Of a stretch of DNA of 64,000 nucleotides, positions 61,612 through 64,000 are shown in pieces. The position numbers were made by a program, and so were the translations under genes. The notes beneath the pieces were generated by a model. The model was not told the origin of the DNA. It did no database searches and saw only the letters and a list, made by a program, of their open reading frames with translations. Each line of letters opens with the position of its first letter. Positions within the stretch are counted from its first letter, which is position 1. Where the stretch lies: positions 186,001 through 250,000 of the forward strand of contig NZ_CP116939.1 of the NCBI RefSeq assembly GCF_050219315.1, in the 5' to 3' direction. This stretch comes from Megasphaera_A sueciensis (GTDB taxonomy: Bacteria; Bacillota; Negativicutes; Veillonellales; Megasphaeraceae).

Positions 61612-61740
61612 CTATGATATTTTTACAACAGTATCCAGCTTCTTTTTGTATTTATGAATTGTACACAGGGATTCATAGTTGGCGTAAACTTGTTCTACCG
61701 TTCGGGTACCGGAGTGTCCCATTAAAAATTTCAAATCCAT
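61612..61740 (-). pseudogene. Tyrosine recombinase (integrase) C-terminal remnant
   Basis: 42 codons reading MDLKFLMGHSGTRTVEQVYANYE and a Lys-rich tail to a stop. LMGHSGTRTVEQVYANY is the C-terminal box of tyrosine recombinases with the conserved His and nucleophile Tyr. The rest of the enzyme is missing. It lies near tRNA-Val, a common integration target, so it is probably a relic of an excised or decayed element. Confidence 0.6.
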
Positions 61741-62206
61741 GAAGAAAAGACGTTCCAATCGGCTTCAGCGCCGTTGTTGATGAAAAAGGTGTGTTTGCCA
61801 TCACTCTTGAAGGGCGTGATGGCATTGATTTTTCAGCTGGTTTGACATATCTTTCATGTGTTACGATATTAGTCATGGCATGGAAATAATTACCATCTGC
61901 GTATTCAAACAGGACACCCTCGTCGCGCCGTGACAGCAAAACGACCGATTTTCTGTCCGAGTACGGATGATGTAATGATGTTAGGTAATGTGTCTCACAA
62001 CATATCAAATCTCTCTTGTGCAATAAAAAAAGACACGCAAAAACGAGATAACCAGGAACGTTGTTGTGGACCATATATTCGATTCGTCTTTTATTATATT
62101 CATTGCATGGTATTTTGGCAAAGGTTTTCAAACCTAATAATACGCAGATAAAACTTGTCGTATTTTTCTGTATTTACAAATTTATTACATATTTCTGACA
62201 TTACGT
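61741..62206. other. Degraded region without a supported gene
   Basis: An open minus-strand frame covers 61673-62131 but its protein (LLSRRDEGVLFEYADGNYFHAM in the middle) matches nothing I recognise, and it partly overlaps the integrase remnant in another frame. The middle may be a decayed piece of the same mobile element. I see no promoter-gene pair. Confidence 0.35.
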
Positions 62207-62254
62207 TTGAATACGTTTTGTATACTAAATCCAGATGTGGAAAGGGGTATGTAT

Positions 62255-63739
62255 ATGAAAAGACAAATTGTTCCGGGTAAGATGAAGAAATATGCGGCCA
62301 GTGTATTGTGTGCACTGACTATTTTTTCGGTTGTGCAAACATTGCCTGTCATGGCTGCGCCTGTTGATAAAACGGTGACGGTAATGAATCGGCAGGCGGC
62401 TTCCACCCTGTATTTACAGCGTACGGCTTGGGAACCGGAGGTAAAACAGTCTATCAATGATTTTTTAAAACTCTATGGCAAGCAGTCGGCCAATTATAAA
62501 GCTGCGGATCGTCCGTATGCTGTGTTTGATTTTGACAATACGACGTCTGTTATGGATGTGGAGGAACAGCTTATGATCTGGCAACTAGATCATTTGGCTT
62601 TTGCCATTGCGCCGAATCAGATGATGGAAGTGCTCCGGACGGGCATTCCGGCGGAAAAGCTGAGTTTGACCTATGGTGCCGATGACGGCGAAGGACGCCA
62701 GGTGCGGATTCAGGATGGGATCCGAGATGCGTCGGCTGCATATAGTGTTTTATATAAGCAAGGGCTAGTAACCCCGCAGGGAAAAGAATTTTCTGCAGCA
62801 GTAAAAAATAGTCCGGAATTCAAGGAATTTAAGGCTAAAATGCGCTGGCTCTATGATGCGATAGGCGAAACCATGGACGCATCCGTGTCGTATCCGTGGG
62901 TAACCTACTGGTATACGGGCATGACGCCTAATCAAGTATATCAGTTGGCGTACCGCTGCGACAGCTGGTATGGTGATCCTGCCAAGGGACAGACATGGAG
63001 TAAGGGTTCCTATCAGAGCCCGGCGGAATTGAAATCGCAGGCCGGCAATGTCAGCGTATCCTATAAATTGGGGATTACCGTGACACCGGAAATAAAAGAG
63101 TTGTATAACGCCTTAAATGAGAATGGTATTGATACATGGATTGATTCCGCATCTCCTCTGGATGTTGTTCGGGCCGCGGTAGATTATTTCCAGATCCCCG
63201 GTGTCGATGGAATTGTCGGTATGACGAATCGCAAGGATCGGCAGGGACGGTATATCAATGCGTACGACTACAAGCTTCATGCCCAGACTCAGGGCGTCGG
63301 CAAATCGCAGACGATCGATTCGGTTATTGCTCCGCGATATAAGGGTCAGGGGCCGGTTTTTACCGCCATGGACTCTCAGGGAGATTTTAATTTCTGTACA
63401 GAATATAAAAATACCAAAGCTGTTCTGGTGTTGAACCGCAAGCGGACAGATGACGCCGCATTATGCGCCGGTATTGCCGTATGGCAGAAAAAGAAAGGTG
63501 TTTCCTTAGCACAGGCTAATAAGAATGGCGATACACTGTATCTCCTGCAGGGCAGAAATGAAAATACCGGAACCTTGTGGCCCGACGATAAGACCTTGTT
63601 GCTGGGCAAAAAAGACAAAGCATATCTCTCTGATAAAGCACAGAAAGTTATTCAGGAACTGGATGCAGGAAAATCGATTGCAGAAGTGCTCAAAGAAAAC
63701 ACGAAATTGAAGGACTATCAGGGCTATAAAACCCGCTAA
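62255..63739 (+). CDS. Secreted HAD-family phosphatase
   Basis: 494 residues with a signal peptide (basic start, AASVLCALTIFSVVQTLPVMAA, cut near AAP). HAD motif I is YAVFDFDNTTSVMD, with the nucleophile in DFDNTT; motif II is the WIDSASPLDVVRAA segment; the acidic motif III is probably TAMDSQGDFN. Resembles secreted acid/phosphorylcholine phosphatases; substrate unknown. ATG 62255 chosen for AAAGGGG 7 bases upstream; 62249 is possible. Single-gene unit with a terminator about 120 bases after the stop. Confidence 0.82.
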   Translation: MKRQIVPGKMKKYAASVLCALTIFSVVQTLPVMAAPVDKTVTVMNRQAASTLYLQRTAWEPEVKQSINDFLKLYGKQSANYKAADRPYAVFDFDNTTSVMDVEEQLMIWQLDHLAFAIAPNQMMEVLRTGIPAEKLSLTYGADDGEGRQVRIQDGIRDASAAYSVLYKQGLVTPQGKEFSAAVKNSPEFKEFKAKMRWLYDAIGETMDASVSYPWVTYWYTGMTPNQVYQLAYRCDSWYGDPAKGQTWSKGSYQSPAELKSQAGNVSVSYKLGITVTPEIKELYNALNENGIDTWIDSASPLDVVRAAVDYFQIPGVDGIVGMTNRKDRQGRYINAYDYKLHAQTQGVGKSQTIDSVIAPRYKGQGPVFTAMDSQGDFNFCTEYKNTKAVLVLNRKRTDDAALCAGIAVWQKKKGVSLAQANKNGDTLYLLQGRNENTGTLWPDDKTLLLGKKDKAYLSDKAQKVIQELDAGKSIAEVLKENTKLKDYQGYKTR

Positions 63740-63861
63740 CCGGCTTGGTATAAAAACTGTATATCAAAAAAATGCTGTCAATAAATGAAAAGATACGGCG
63801 AAATACAATTTATGGTTCTATGTCAAATGTTGGGATGACTTAATAGCGAACTACAAATTAG

Positions 63862-63907
63862 GGGCTGTGAAAAAATGAAAAATCATTCTTTCGCAGCTCT
63901 TTTTTTA
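63862..63907 (+). terminator. Rho-independent terminator
   Basis: GGGCTGTGAAA / TTTCGCAGCTC with inner ATGA/TCAT pairs, then CTTTTTTT. Nothing else seen in 63740-63861. Confidence 0.8.
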
Positions 63908-63921
63908 CGGGATGGGAAAAT

Positions 63922-64000
63922 ATGGACCCGGCCGGGACGGTGCAAGAAAATCCCAAAATAGAAAGCAGCGTACGAAAACTGGGTATCCCCACGGTCATGG
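63922..64000 (+). CDS. Possible start of a membrane transporter (MATE-like), cut by the window
   Basis: 26 codons from ATG 63922: MDPAGTVQENPKIESSVRKLG then IPTVM. The N-PKIESSVRKLGIPT pattern resembles the leader of MATE-type exporters, but the fragment is too short to be sure and no clear ribosome site precedes it. Confidence 0.3.
   Translation, partial: MDPAGTVQENPKIESSVRKLGIPTVM

Noticed and set aside
61673..62131. 152-codon minus-strand protein gene
   Set aside because: No recognisable domain, no ribosome site, overlaps the integrase remnant in another frame; treated as decayed DNA.

Overview
The window looks like a chromosomal segment of a Firmicute with an outer membrane (class Negativicutes; a Veillonella/Megasphaera/Dialister-type coccus is my best guess). 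Three things point there. The division and cell-wall cluster is laid out as in Firmicutes (mraZ-rsmH-ftsL-murE-murF-mraY-murD-murG-murC ... ftsQ-DUF881-sbp-ftsZ). The alaS-ireB-ruvX-DUF1292 block is typical of Firmicutes. Yet a complete ADP-heptose/heptosyltransferase set for lipopolysaccharide core sits directly behind ftsZ-nrdR. A T-box in front of pheST also fits Firmicutes, and an acyl-CoA dehydrogenase with two hotdog thioesterases fits a butyrate/fatty-acid fermenter. The genus is inference.

Layout. 1-8.2 kb is a very AT-rich surface-polysaccharide region: a flippase cut by the window edge, a DUF6020-like membrane protein broken by an IS21 element, a family 2 glycosyltransferase broken by an IS3 element, and a GtrA-type protein. 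Removing each element plus one target duplication restores each reading frame exactly. 8.3-12.4 kb holds dTDP-L-rhamnose synthesis (rmlA, rmlB, rmlD, rmlC) with a four-helix-bundle gene inserted and 15-bp minisatellites in the spacers. 12.4-18.5 kb has a DUF805 protein, an unknown membrane protein, a HAD phosphatase, an M16C peptidase and gluQ. 18.6-32.5 kb is the dcw cluster, which lacks ftsI, ftsW, murB and ftsA and carries a murC-ddl fusion. 32.6-38.1 kb holds nrdR and the heptose/LPS core operon.

38.1-38.5 kb holds a small RNA gene with a perfect consensus promoter and a terminator, and just after the terminator the 5' stump of a group II intron. 38.6-44.4 kb: two thioesterases, acyl-CoA dehydrogenase, T-box, pheS and pheT. 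44.4-53.1 kb: tig, clpP, clpX, lon and engB, bracketed by two inverted copies of an IS481-like element, each flanked by its own 25-bp direct repeat. 53.2-59.1 kb: thioredoxin, a GtrB-like glycosyltransferase, an NlpC/P60 hydrolase, alaS (promoter enclosed by an inverted repeat), ireB-like, ruvX and DUF1292. On the minus strand from 59.2 to 61.5 kb lie a split transketolase, a 28-codon hydrophobic small gene with its own signals, and tRNA-Val. The end holds an integrase remnant, a secreted HAD phosphatase and possibly the start of a transporter.

Together the genes build peptidoglycan precursors, the division ring, LPS inner core and rhamnose-containing glycan, and supply protein quality control. 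The points most worth checking are the 25-bp target duplications, the alaS promoter dyad, the 28-aa gene with a shared bidirectional terminator, and the small RNA with its intron stump.
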